From Planobispora rosea (lineage in GTDB: Bacteria; Actinomycetota; Actinomycetes; Streptosporangiales; Streptosporangiaceae), in the NCBI RefSeq assembly GCF_014648175.1, contig NZ_BMQP01000019.1, forward strand, positions 1 to 64,000: 64,000 nucleotides of DNA. The letters are read 5' to 3'. A model generated the notes under the pieces. That model was not told where the DNA came from and did not search any database. It saw nothing but the letters and a program-made list of their open reading frames with translations. Shown piece after piece: positions 16,011-24,189 of the stretch. Each line of letters begins with the position of its first letter. The stretch's first letter is position 1. A program made the position numbers and the translations under genes.

Positions 16011-18527
16011 TCAGGCGCCGCGGAGCTGGGCGCCGGTGCGCTCGGCGGCCAGGGCCACGGCCGCGTCGCGGGCCGCGGTGGTCTCCTCGACCGTCAGCGT
16101 GCGCTCCGGCGACCGGAAGCGCAGCGTGTAGGCCAGGGACTTGTTGCCCTCGCCGGCCTGCGCGCCGGTGTAGACGTCGAACAGCCGGATGGACTCCAGC
16201 AGCTCGCCCGCGCCCTCCCGCAACGCCGCCTCGACCTCGGCGACCGGGACGTCCGCGCCGACGATCAGCGCGACGTCCTGGGTGGCGACCGGGTAGGCCG
16301 AGACCGCGGGCGCCTGCGCCGGACCGGGCAGCACGGCCTCCAGCCGGGTCAGCTCCAGTTCCATCGCGCAGGTGCGCGGCGGCAGGCCGTACGCCTCGAC
16401 GACGCGGGGGTGCAGCTCGCCGGCGTGGCCGACGAGCGTGTCCCCGGCGTACAGCGCGGCGCAGCGGCCCGGGTGCCAGGGCTCGTGCCGGTCGGCGCGG
16501 ACCTTGATCTCGACGCCGGCCTCGCGGGCCACCGTGCGGGCCGCCTCGACGGCGTCCGCCCAGGTGGCCGGGCGGCCCTTACCCCACCAGCCGGAGTGCT
16601 CGAACTCTCCGGCCAGCACGACCGCCACGCGCCGGGGCTGCACGGGCAGGGCTTCCTCGATCGAGGTGAGCTCGTCCTCGGTGGGACGGCGGTCCACACC
16701 GAGCACCGGGGCCCGTTCCGGGGCGTCCGCGGAAGGCCGGTAGACCAGGCCCGTCTCGAACAGCGCCACGTCGCCGAAGCCACGGCCCACGTTGCGGACC
16801 AGGGTCTTCAGCAGGCCCGGCAGCAGCGTGGTCCGCATCAGCGGCTCGTCCTCGCTGAGCGGGTTCGCCAGCCGTACGGCGCGGCGGCGGGCGTCGTCCG
16901 CGGGAAGCTGCAGGTTGTCGAAGTCGCGCTCCCCGACGAAGGGGTAGGCGAGGACCTCGACGTAGCCCGCCGCGGCCAGCGCCCGGCCGACCCGGCGGCG
17001 CAGCCGCTGGCCCTCGGTGAGGCCCGCGCCCGCCGGGGCGGCGGGCAGGATCGAGGGCAGGTTCTCGTAGCCCTCGAGCCGGATGACCTCCTCGGCGAGG
17101 TCGTTCGGGTCGGTCAGGTCGGGCCGCCAGGAGGGCGGGATGACCGTCAGCATGTCGTCGCCGGTGACCGCGAGCATCGCCGCCATCTCGTCGGCCGGCG
17201 TGACGGCGCCGCTCTCGACCGTGCAGCCCACCTGCTCCAGGCGGCGGATCACGGTCTCGCGGTCGTAGGACATGCCGGCGACCTTGCCGGGGTGGTCGCT
17301 CGGGATGGAGATGCGGACCGGCTCGGCCGGAACCTCCGCGTGGGTGACGCCCGGCTGGATCGTGCCGCCGCCCAGCTCGGTCAGGAGCCGGACCGCGCGC
17401 CAGGAGGCGTACAGCGGCAGTTCCCGGTCCACGCCCCGCTCGAAGCGCTTGGACGCCTCGCTGACCAGGTTGTGGCGGCGGGACATGCGCGCGACGCCGC
17501 TGGCGGAGAAGTGCGCGGCCTCGATGACGATGTCGGTGGACGCGTCGGAGATCTCGGTGTGCAGGCCGCCCATGGTCCCGGCCATCGAGATGGCCCCGGA
17601 CCCGTCGGTGATCAGGATGTCCTCCGGGTGGAGCGTGCGCACGACGTGGTCGAGCGTCTCCAGCGTCTCCCCCGGCCGGGCCCGGCGGACCACGATCTCG
17701 CCGGTGAGCCTGGTGGCGTCGAAGGCGTGCAGCGGCTGGCCGAGCTCCAGCATCACGTAGTTGGTGACGTCGACGGCCAGCGAGACCGGGCGCATGCCGG
17801 CGCGGGTCAGCCGGGCCCGCAGCCAGAACGGGCTGGGCGCGTGCGGATCGAAGCCGTCGATCCGGCGCAGCACGAAGCGGTCGCACGCGCCCGGGTCGGC
17901 GATGGAGGCCGGGTAGGACGGGCCGGAATCCGCCGGCGGGGAGATGTCGGCCGGGTCGCGGAACGGCGCGCCGAAGGCGGTGGCGACCTCGCGGGCCACG
18001 CCCCGGATGGACAGCGCGTAACCGATGTCCGGGGTGATCTCCAGCTCGATGACGTCCTCGCGCAGCCCGAGCAGCTCGACCACGTCGGCGCCGATCGGGG
18101 TGCCCTCGGGCAGCACCATGATGCCGGAGTGGTCGTCGCCGAGGCCCAGCTCGCGCTCCGAGCAGATCATGCCCTCGGACATGCGCCCGTAGGTCTTGCG
18201 GGCACCGACCTCGAAGCCGCCGGGCAGCACGCCGCCGGGCAGCACCACCGGGACCCGGTCACCGGCGACGAAGTTGGTCGCGCCGCACACGATCTGGCGC
18301 GGGGCAGCCTCGCCGACCTCGACCTGGCAGTGCCGGATGGGCTTCTTGAAGCCCTCCAGCTCCTCGATGGACAGCACCTCGCCCACGACGACGTTCTTCA
18401 CGTCGTGGCCGTAGGAGGCGACGGCCTCCAGCTTGAGACCTGCCGCGGTCAGCTTGTCGGCGATCTCGTGGGCGGTGACGGCGGGGAGATCGACGTACTC
18501 CCGCAGCCATGAAAGCGGGACCTTCAT
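16011..18527 (-). CDS. pheT: Phenylalanyl-tRNA synthetase beta subunit
   Basis: Large subunit of the (alpha-beta)2 enzyme charging tRNA-Phe. The 838-residue product begins MKVPLSWLREYVDLP and has an EMAP-type tRNA-binding domain (about 40-150, VVGEVLSIEELEG...CGATNF), the B3/B4 editing region (about 210-390), B5 (about 400-480) and a C-terminal anticodon-binding ferredoxin fold (about 745-838). The ATG overlaps the pheS stop by one base (TGATG). A longer upstream frame reading is only pheS sequence out of frame. Confidence 0.97.
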   Translation of the reverse strand: MKVPLSWLREYVDLPAVTAHEIADKLTAAGLKLEAVASYGHDVKNVVVGEVLSIEELEGFKKPIRHCQVEVGEAAPRQIVCGATNFVAGDRVPVVLPGGVLPGGFEVGARKTYGRMSEGMICSERELGLGDDHSGIMVLPEGTPIGADVVELLGLREDVIELEITPDIGYALSIRGVAREVATAFGAPFRDPADISPPADSGPSYPASIADPGACDRFVLRRIDGFDPHAPSPFWLRARLTRAGMRPVSLAVDVTNYVMLELGQPLHAFDATRLTGEIVVRRARPGETLETLDHVVRTLHPEDILITDGSGAISMAGTMGGLHTEISDASTDIVIEAAHFSASGVARMSRRHNLVSEASKRFERGVDRELPLYASWRAVRLLTELGGGTIQPGVTHAEVPAEPVRISIPSDHPGKVAGMSYDRETVIRRLEQVGCTVESGAVTPADEMAAMLAVTGDDMLTVIPPSWRPDLTDPNDLAEEVIRLEGYENLPSILPAAPAGAGLTEGQRLRRRVGRALAAAGYVEVLAYPFVGERDFDNLQLPADDARRRAVRLANPLSEDEPLMRTTLLPGLLKTLVRNVGRGFGDVALFETGLVYRPSADAPERAPVLGVDRRPTEDELTSIEEALPVQPRRVAVVLAGEFEHSGWWGKGRPATWADAVEAARTVAREAGVEIKVRADRHEPWHPGRCAALYAGDTLVGHAGELHPRVVEAYGLPPRTCAMELELTRLEAVLPGPAQAPAVSAYPVATQDVALIVGADVPVAEVEAALREGAGELLESIRLFDVYTGAQAGEGNKSLAYTLRFRSPERTLTVEETTAARDAAVALAAERTGAQLRGA

Positions 18528-19624
18528 CAGACCTCCATCCCGAACGGGAGCGTGAAGCGGACGTCTCCCTCGACCATGTCGCGCATGTCCTCGGCGTTGT
18601 GGCGGAACATCAGCGTGCGCTCGATGCCCATGCCGAAGGCGAACCCGGAGTAGCGGGCCGGGTCGACGCCGCAGGCGACGAGCACCCGCGGGTTGACCAT
18701 GCCGCAGCCGCCCCACTCGATCCAGCCCTCGGACTTGCAGGTACGGCACGGCGGGGTGCCGGGCACCGCCGAGGCGCCGCGGCAGACGAAGCACTTCAGG
18801 TCCATCTCGGCCGACGGCTCGGTGAACGGGAAGTAGTTCGGCCGGAACCTGGTGGTGATGCCCTCGCCGAACATGACCTCGGCGAAGCGGTCCAGGGTGC
18901 CCTTGAGGTGGGCCATCGTCAGGCCCTCGTCGATCGCGAGCCCCTCGACCTGGTGGAAGACCGGGGTGTGGGTGGCGTCGAGCTCGTCGGTGCGGAACAC
19001 CTTGCCGGGAGAGATCACGTAGACCGGGAGCTCCCGGCTCAGCAGGGCCCGGATCTGCACCGGCGAGGTCTGGGTACGCAGCACCTTGCCGGAGTCCACG
19101 GACTCCACGAAGAAGGTGTCGTGCTCGGATCGGGCGGGGTGGTCGGGCGAGATGTTCAGCGCGTCGAAGTTGAACCACTCGCCTTCCAGCTCGGGCCCCT
19201 CGGCCACCTCGTAGCCCATCGCGACGAACGCGTCGGCGACGCGCTCCTGCAGCGTGGTCAGCGGGTGCCGGGCGCCGCGCGGGGCGCGGTCCCAGGGGAG
19301 GGTGACGTCGACCGTCTCCTCGACGAGGACCCGCTCGTCCCGCTCGGCCTCCAGCTGGGCCTGGCGCTCGGCGAGGGCGTCGGCGACGGCCTTACGGGCG
19401 GCGCCGACGCGCTTGCCCGCCTCGGCGCGGGCCGCCGGGGGCAGCGCGCCGATCTCCCGGTTGGCCAGGGCGATCGGCGAGCGGTCGCCGGCGTGCGCGA
19501 GCCGTACTTGCTTGAGTTCGTCGAGGTCGCGCGCCGCCGTGATGGCGTCGAGCGCGTCGGCCCGCATGCGCGCCATCTCGTCGGCGTGCAGCGGTGTCAC
19601 CTCGACCGGGTCGTAGTTAGACAA
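18527..19624 (-). CDS. pheS: Phenylalanyl-tRNA synthetase alpha subunit
   Basis: Catalytic subunit of PheRS. The 365-residue product has class II motifs: motif 2-like region (SPVQIRALLSRE... HTPVFHQVEG), and the C-terminal motif 3 (FGMGIERTLMFR). The N-terminal coiled coil (about 10-90) matches the tRNA-binding arm. The start appears to be a TTG at 19624 preceded by GGAG; the next in-frame ATGs (about residues 17 and 20) would shorten the coiled coil. First of the pheST pair. Confidence 0.96.
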   Translation of the reverse strand: MSNYDPVEVTPLHADEMARMRADALDAITAARDLDELKQVRLAHAGDRSPIALANREIGALPPAARAEAGKRVGAARKAVADALAERQAQLEAERDERVLVEETVDVTLPWDRAPRGARHPLTTLQERVADAFVAMGYEVAEGPELEGEWFNFDALNISPDHPARSEHDTFFVESVDSGKVLRTQTSPVQIRALLSRELPVYVISPGKVFRTDELDATHTPVFHQVEGLAIDEGLTMAHLKGTLDRFAEVMFGEGITTRFRPNYFPFTEPSAEMDLKCFVCRGASAVPGTPPCRTCKSEGWIEWGGCGMVNPRVLVACGVDPARYSGFAFGMGIERTLMFRHNAEDMRDMVEGDVRFTLPFGMEV

Positions 19625-19774
19625 GAGAGAGCTCCGAATCCAGGGCCTAAGCGGCCACGAGTCTATCGCTGGGAGGGCCGGGCCCGGTCGATCCGGGTGG
19701 TCCGGCGAGCACGGCGCGCAGCGCCGTCGAAGCGCTGATGAAACCGGGAGAAGCCCACCGGGTCCGGGTCCGCC

Positions 19775-20857
19775 TCAGGCGAAGTCGGGGGTGCCGGTGG
19801 GCAGCATAAATCGGAACTCGGCCCCGCCCTCGGGACCCCGCTGCACGGTGATGCTGCCGCCGTGGGCCTCGATCAGGCCCTTGACGATGAACAGGCCGAG
19901 GCCGGTGCCGCCGCGACGGCGAGCGTTGCCCCGCCAGAACTGCCGGAACACGCGCGTGGCCAGCTCGGGCGGGATGCCCTCCCCCTGGTCACGGACGGAC
20001 ACGGTCACTCCCCACTCGTTCGGTTCGACGACTATTGTCACCGTACCGCGCCCGTGACGCAGCGCGTTTTCCACCAGGTTGGCCAGGACCTGGTCGATCT
20101 TGTCCTGGTCGAGCCAGGTCTCGGGCAACTCGCCCCGGACCTGGAGGGCGAAGCGCTCCTCGGGCTCGCCCGCCGCGACCCGCCCGGCGATGATCCTCCG
20201 GACCCGGGCCGGGATGTCGACGACCTGCCGGTGGATCTCCAGCCGGCCGGACTCGATCCGGGACACGTCGAGCAGTTCGGTGATCAGCCGGGTCACCCGG
20301 TCGGCGTCGGCGTTGACCGTCTCCAGCATGACCAGCTTCTGGTCGTCGGTGAAGCGGGTCCACTTGGCCAGCAGCGTGGCGGTGAACCCCTTGACGCTGG
20401 TCAGCGGCGAGCGGAGTTCGTGGGCGACGGTGGAGACCAGGTCGGCGCGGCTGCGCTCCAGCCGGGCCCGGGCACCGGCGTCGCGCATGGTGACGACCAC
20501 GCGCACGATCTCCCCGCCCCGCTCGGGCTCGCGCACCAGGCGGGCCGCGACGAGCAGTTCGTGCCCGCCCGGGGTGCGCAGCGGGAGCTCGGGCTGGCGG
20601 GTGCGGGTGGGCAGGCCGCCGTAGGTGTCGAGCCACTTCCACCAGTCGCGGCCGTCCTGGTCGCGGAAGGAGAACACGTCCCGCACGTGACGGCCGACGG
20701 CCCCGGCGGAGGTGACCCCGGTCAGACGGGTGGCGGCCCGGTTGACGGCCAGCACGTGCCCGTCGCGGTCGACCACCACCAGGCCGTCCGGCAGGTCGTC
20801 CACGCCGATGACACACGCGGAGTCAGCGCTCCGCCCGTCGGTGTGTCCGTCGTGCAC
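19775..20857 (-). CDS. PAS-domain sensor histidine kinase (orphan)
   Basis: 360-residue cytoplasmic kinase without membrane segments. A PAS domain (about 16-125) is followed by HisKA with the phosphoacceptor His146 in STVAHELRSPL and a complete HATPase domain: N box DQVLANLVENALRHG, G1 VRDQGEGIP, G2 GGTGLGLFIVKG. GGAGG lies upstream of the GTG at 20857. There is no response regulator next to it; it sits between tsnR and pheS, a place where actinobacteria often have a kinase. The signal and partner are unknown. An unusual 11-bp repeat array lies upstream. Confidence 0.88.
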   Translation of the reverse strand: MHDGHTDGRSADSACVIGVDDLPDGLVVVDRDGHVLAVNRAATRLTGVTSAGAVGRHVRDVFSFRDQDGRDWWKWLDTYGGLPTRTRQPELPLRTPGGHELLVAARLVREPERGGEIVRVVVTMRDAGARARLERSRADLVSTVAHELRSPLTSVKGFTATLLAKWTRFTDDQKLVMLETVNADADRVTRLITELLDVSRIESGRLEIHRQVVDIPARVRRIIAGRVAAGEPEERFALQVRGELPETWLDQDKIDQVLANLVENALRHGRGTVTIVVEPNEWGVTVSVRDQGEGIPPELATRVFRQFWRGNARRRGGTGLGLFIVKGLIEAHGGSITVQRGPEGGAEFRFMLPTGTPDFA

Positions 20858-20954
20858 GACCCCGCCTCCTCGACGCTACATCGCCGACAATAGCGGGTTT
20901 CCCGCGTTCTCCGGCAGCCTCGGCGACGGCCCGCGGGGCCGGCCGGGCGGCCAT

Positions 20955-21020
20955 CAGGGGTCACAACGGGATTATCGGGGGGTCACAGCGGAATCACAGG
21001 GAAATTACAGGGGGTCACGG
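20955..21020. repeat. Six-unit 11-bp phased tandem repeat
   Basis: Six consecutive 11-bp units start at 20955, 20966, 20977, 20988, 20999 and 21010. Read on the minus strand they follow roughly TGTRAYYCCCC; four of the six carry TGTGA or TGTAA at the same phase. The last unit contains the stop codon of the rRNA methylase gene, and the array ends about 100 bp before the kinase start. One unit per helical turn could place protein-binding half-sites on one face of the DNA. Confidence 0.8.
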
Positions 21021-21836
21021 CGCCGGGACCGGGGAGCCCGTCCGCTGGGACCGGGCGGAGGCGTACAGGCACACCGCGGCGGCGGTGGCGAGGTTGAGGC
21101 TCTCGGCCCTGCCGTAGATCGGCACGCGGACGACGTCGTCGGCCAGCCTCAGGATCTCCTCCGGCAGCCCCCACGCCTCGTTGCCGAAGATCCACGCGGT
21201 GGGCCCGGACAGGTCCACGTCGTCCAGCGTGCGGGTGCCCGCGCCGTCGGCGGCCAGCACCCGCAGCCCGGCGGCCTGCAGCTCCCGTACGGCCTGCGCC
21301 ACCGGCACCCCCGTGACGACCGGGAGATGGAACAGGCTGCCCGCGCTGGCCCGTACGCACTTGCCGTTGTAGGGGTCCACCGAGGCGTCGGTGAAGACGA
21401 CCGCGTCGGCGCCGGCGGCGTCGGCCGAGCGCAGCACGGTCCCGGCGTTGCCGGGGTCGCGGACGTGCGCCAGGACGGTCACCAGGCGGGCGCCGGAGGT
21501 GACGGCGCGCTCCAGCGGCACGTGCACGAACCGGCACACGGCCAGCAGGCCCTGGGGGGTGACCGTCTGGGCGAGCTCGGCCATGACCTCGCCGCTGGCC
21601 CGGTGCACGGGGACGTCCGCGTCCCGCGCGGCGGCGACGATGTCGGCGTGCCGGACCTCGGCCTCGGCCGTGGTGAACAGCTCCGTGACGACGCCGTCCA
21701 GCGCCAGGGCCTCCCGGACCGCCTGCGGCCCCTCGGCCAGGAAGGACCGGTCCCGGTCCCGGAAGGCCCGTTTGGTCAGCCTGCGCGCGGCCTTGACCCG
21801 CGGCGACTTGATGTTGGTGAGTTCGGAGCCCGCCAT
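21015..21836 (-). CDS. SpoU/TrmH-family RNA 2'-O-methyltransferase (TsnR-like)
   Basis: 273-residue SPOUT methyltransferase using S-adenosylmethionine. An N-terminal substrate-binding domain (about 1-105, ending LAVCRF) precedes the three SPOUT motifs: HVRDPGNAGTVLRSADAAG (about 128-146), WIFGNEAWGLPEE and VPIYGRAESLNLATAAAV in the C-terminal knot. Its position directly after rplT matches the tsnR gene of other actinobacteria; rRNA is the probable target. It is separated from rplT by a strong terminator, so some read-through or a separate promoter must serve it. Confidence 0.92.
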   Translation of the reverse strand: MAGSELTNIKSPRVKAARRLTKRAFRDRDRSFLAEGPQAVREALALDGVVTELFTTAEAEVRHADIVAAARDADVPVHRASGEVMAELAQTVTPQGLLAVCRFVHVPLERAVTSGARLVTVLAHVRDPGNAGTVLRSADAAGADAVVFTDASVDPYNGKCVRASAGSLFHLPVVTGVPVAQAVRELQAAGLRVLAADGAGTRTLDDVDLSGPTAWIFGNEAWGLPEEILRLADDVVRVPIYGRAESLNLATAAAVCLYASARSQRTGSPVPAP

Positions 21837-21866
21837 ACCCGTCCTTCGAGAAACCCAAGAATGCGA

Positions 21867-21900
21867 ACGCGGCCCACAGCGTGATCGCTGTGGGCCGCGT
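21867..21900 (-). terminator. Terminator after rplT
   Basis: Positions 21867-21881 and 21886-21900 form a perfect 15-bp stem (ACGCGGCCCACAGCG and its complement) with a TGAT tetraloop, 46 nt after the rplT stop on the minus strand. It would separate the infC-rpmI-rplT transcript from the methylase gene. Confidence 0.85.
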
Positions 21901-21945
21901 GCCGTACGAGAACCGGATCAGCCCGGCGCGACTGAGGCGCGCTGG

Positions 21946-22329
21946 TTACTGAGCGACCGGCGCGTTCACGTTCGCCGGGAGGGCCTTCTTGGCGGCCTCG
22001 ACCAGCGTCGCGAACGTCGCGGCGTCGTTGACCGCGAGGTCGGCGAGGATCTTGCGGTCCACGTGGATCTCCGCGAGGCGCAGACCCTGGATGAGCCGGT
22101 TGTAGGTGATGCCGTTCTGGCGGGCAGCGGCGTTGATGCGCTGGATCCAGAGACGGCGGAAGGTGCCCTTGCGGTCCTTGCGGTCGCGGTAGGCGTAGGT
22201 CATCGAGTGGAGCATCTGCTCCTTGGCCTTGCGGTACAGACGCGACCGCTGCCCCCGGTAACCGCTCGCCCGCTCGAGAACGACCCTGCGCTTCTTCTTG
22301 GCGTTGATCGCCCGCTTCACGCGTGCCAT
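21946..22329 (-). CDS. rplT: Ribosomal protein L20
   Basis: 127-residue 50S protein that binds 23S rRNA early in assembly. The highly basic N terminus (MARVKRAINAKKKRRVVLERASGYRGQRSRLYRKAKEQ) and QRINAAARQNGITYNRLI are diagnostic (the first 38 residues are the family's RNA-binding extension). GGGGAG lies 10 nt upstream of the ATG. L20 is the feedback regulator of this operon in several bacteria. Confidence 0.98.
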   Translation of the reverse strand: MARVKRAINAKKKRRVVLERASGYRGQRSRLYRKAKEQMLHSMTYAYRDRKDRKGTFRRLWIQRINAAARQNGITYNRLIQGLRLAEIHVDRKILADLAVNDAATFATLVEAAKKALPANVNAPVAQ

Positions 22330-22351
22330 GTGTATCTATCTCCCCGGGTCG

Positions 22352-22546
22352 TTACTTAGCGAGCAGCTTCTTGATCTTCTTGGTGTCGGCGTCGGAGAGC
22401 ACGACCTCGGGCTTGAGACGACGCGTCAAGGTGGAGGACTTCCACTCGTTGTAGTGCGCGCGGTTGGCGCGGCGGCGCTTGATCTTGCCGGTGCCGGTGA
22501 GCCGGAACCGCTTCTTCGCACCACTGTGCGTCTTCATCTTCGGCAT
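22352..22546 (-). CDS. rpmI: Ribosomal protein L35
   Basis: 64-residue basic 50S protein beginning MPKMKTHSGAKKRFRLTGTG, the family signature. It lies 22 bp upstream of rplT and about 130 bp downstream of infC. The infC-rpmI spacer holds no evident structure beyond a GC-rich inverted repeat. Confidence 0.98.
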   Translation of the reverse strand: MPKMKTHSGAKKRFRLTGTGKIKRRRANRAHYNEWKSSTLTRRLKPEVVLSDADTKKIKKLLAK

Positions 22547-22676
22547 CTGAGCCGTCTCTCCCTCGATCGTGCCGATGCCCCGGGCCGGTAACCCGAGTCA
22601 AGGGCATGCCTGACTGCGAGACCGGACCCGGTCTCGGATTCATCTCGCGACTGCCTGAGCGTTCAGGCTATGCGAG

Positions 22677-23297
22677 TCACTCCTGCGGAGCGGACGCCTC
22701 GGACACCTCGGGCGCCTCGGTCACCTCCGCGGGCTCCTCGTCTCGTCGCGCCTTGGCCGCGGCCTTCTCGGCCTTGGCCTCGGCCTTCTTCTTGTGCGGG
22801 CCGATCACCATGATCATGTTTCGGCCGTCCTGCTTGGGCTGGGACTCCACGAAGCCGAGCTCCGTGACGTCCTCCGCCAGCCGCTGCAGGAGCCGGAATC
22901 CCAGCTCGGGCCGGGACTGCTCCCGCCCGCGGAACATGATCGTGACCTTGACCTTGTCTCCCGCCTTGAGGAACCGCACCACGTGACCCTTCTTGGTCTC
23001 GTAGTCGTGCGGGTCGATCTTCGGCCGGAGCTTGATCTCCTTGATGATCGTGTATGCCTGGTTGCGGCGCGCCTCGCGTGCCTTCATGGCGGACTCGTAC
23101 TTGAACTTGCCGTAGTCCATGAGCTTGCACACGGGCGGGCGAGCCGTGGCCGCGACCTCCACGAGGTCGAGGTCGGCCTCCTGAGCCAGCTTCAGAGCAT
23201 CGCCGATGGAGACGATGCCCACCTGTTCGCCGTTCGGGCCGACGAGGCGCACCTCGGGCACACGAATACGGTCGTTGATGCGGGGCTCGGCGCTGAT
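22677..23297 (-). CDS. infC: Translation initiation factor IF-3 (AUC start)
   Basis: 206-residue factor that binds the 30S subunit and checks the start codon. The homologous region begins ISAEPRINDRIRVPEVRLVG, with the IF3-N domain to about residue 75, a basic linker and IF3-C (KIDPHDYETKKGHVVRFL... GRNMIMVIGPHKKK), then an acidic tail (DEEPAEVTEAPEVSEASA). No ATG or GTG precedes this in the right place: AGGAGG lies 4 nt before an ATC at 23295-23297, so initiation at AUC is inferred. Rare start codons on infC are a known autoregulation device because IF-3 rejects them. The frame stays open upstream to 23447 but is not conserved there. Confidence 0.93.
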   Translation of the reverse strand: MSAEPRINDRIRVPEVRLVGPNGEQVGIVSIGDALKLAQEADLDLVEVAATARPPVCKLMDYGKFKYESAMKAREARRNQAYTIIKEIKLRPKIDPHDYETKKGHVVRFLKAGDKVKVTIMFRGREQSRPELGFRLLQRLAEDVTELGFVESQPKQDGRNMIMVIGPHKKKAEAKAEKAAAKARRDEEPAEVTEAPEVSEASAPQE

Positions 23298-23570
23298 GGG
23301 GCCTCCTAGGTTGCGATCCGCTGCCGCCCTGCGGGGCGGCTGCCACGTGCTCGATCGTGCCGGGAGGTCACGCCTGGCGCATCCGCGTGCCGGATGCCGA
23401 ACGCAAATTGCCCCGCACGTCGCGCATGCGGGGCCACACGAGCTCACGAACCCGAAGCCGTAAGCTCCCCGGTTTCACCCGGGGTGATCCTTGACCTGCC
23501 GGCCTCGCGGCCGACCAGGTGGGAGAAGACCTCCGCTTGCGCGTCCAGCAGGCATGCCGGACCGATCGAT
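23298..23570 (-). promoter_or_regulatory. Structured infC leader
   Basis: About 270 nt separate the promoter from the AUC start. On the transcript strand there are at least four hairpins: CCCCGG/CCGGGG (23467-23484), CCCCGCA/TGCGGGG (23411-23433) followed by CAATTT and so terminator-like, GCATCC/GGATGC (23379-23397) and GCCGCCC/GGGCGGC with a tetraloop (23323-23340) just before the ribosome-binding site. An attenuator or an L20/IF-3 control element is plausible. No protein gene is convincing here. Confidence 0.5.
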
Positions 23571-23575
23571 TAGCT

Positions 23576-23605
23576 ACGTTACCACAACGCGGCGCGACCT
23601 CAGAA
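23576..23605 (-). promoter_or_regulatory. infC operon promoter
   Basis: Minus-strand TTCTGA (23600-23605) and TAACGT (23576-23581) are 18 bp apart and point toward infC. It lies back to back with the padR promoter region. Confidence 0.5.
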
Positions 23606-23616
23606 TCTTCCCTTCC

Positions 23617-23639
23617 TATATACAGACGATCGATATATA
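23617..23639 (+). promoter_or_regulatory. Probable PadR operator/promoter
   Basis: TATATA, 11 bp, TATATA is a conspicuous AT-rich inverted repeat in GC-rich DNA, ending 8 nt before the padR ATG. The second TATATA could serve as the -10 of a leaderless or short-leader transcript, which PadR would occlude. Confidence 0.5.
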
Positions 23640-23647
23640 AAGAAGAC

Positions 23648-24061
23648 ATGAGTGACCGATCGATGCAGGAGCCGACCTTCCTCATCCTCACCGCCCTCGC
23701 CGCGGGGCCACAGCACGGCTACGGGATGATCACCGACGTCCAGGAGATCTCCGGCGGCCGGGTACGGCTGCGCGCGGGCACCCTCTACGCGGCCCTGGAC
23801 CGGCTCCAGGCCGAGCACCTCATCGCCGTCGACCGGGAGGAGATCGTGGACGGCCGCGTCCGCCGCTACTACCGGCTGACCGAGGAGGGCGGCACCCGGC
23901 TGGCCGCCGAGGCCGAGCGCCTGCGCCGGAACGCCGAGGCCGCCACCACCCGCCTGCGCGCCCGCCTCGCCGGAGGCGCGCTGTCCGGCCATGCCCTCCG
24001 CAACCGCCCGCTCGGCGGGGAGACCCCGTTCCACCGCGGTCTCGCGGGAGGTACGGCGTGA
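23648..24061 (+). CDS. PadR-family transcriptional regulator
   Basis: 137-residue winged-helix regulator. The N-terminal domain (about 1-85) shows the family pattern FLILTALAAGPQHGYGMI, ISGGRVRLRAGTLYAALDRL and the wing DGRVRRYYRLTEEG; the remainder is a basic dimerisation helix and variable tail. The ATG 23648 is chosen because the longer upstream frame crosses the operator and is not PadR-like. Its stop overlaps a GTG (GTGA) that opens the linker element before the membrane-protein gene. Such PadR/membrane-protein pairs are common in actinobacteria. Confidence 0.9.
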   Translation: MSDRSMQEPTFLILTALAAGPQHGYGMITDVQEISGGRVRLRAGTLYAALDRLQAEHLIAVDREEIVDGRVRRYYRLTEEGGTRLAAEAERLRRNAEAATTRLRARLAGGALSGHALRNRPLGGETPFHRGLAGGTA

Positions 24062-24069
24062 GCGGGCGG

Positions 24070-24189
24070 GACGAGCGAGCCGGTGGGCACAGCAGTGCAG
24101 CCAACGCGACCGGCGGAGGGGGCGGCGCGGGCGAGCGGGCCGGCGGGCACCGCGGCATCGCGGACGCGGTCGGCGGAGGAGGCAGTGTG
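24070..24189 (+). repeat. Two 60-bp imperfect tandem copies of a linker element
   Basis: Units 24070-24129 and 24130-24189 read GACGAGCGAGCCGGTGGGCA... and GGCGAGCGGGCCGGCGGGCA..., each ending in a purine-rich GGCGGAGG(G/A)GG. The second copy supplies the ribosome-binding site of the downstream gene. The whole block 24058-24129 aligns to 58787-58858 (minus) at roughly 75 percent by eye. Confidence 0.75.

Noticed and set aside
16011..19178. 1055-codon extended pheT
   Set aside because: The first 217 codons are pheS sequence in another frame; PheT starts at 18527.
22677..23447. Longer IF-3 starting at GTG 23447
   Set aside because: The extra 50 residues are Cys/Arg-rich leader sequence with hairpins and match no IF-3; the strong Shine-Dalgarno fits the AUC.
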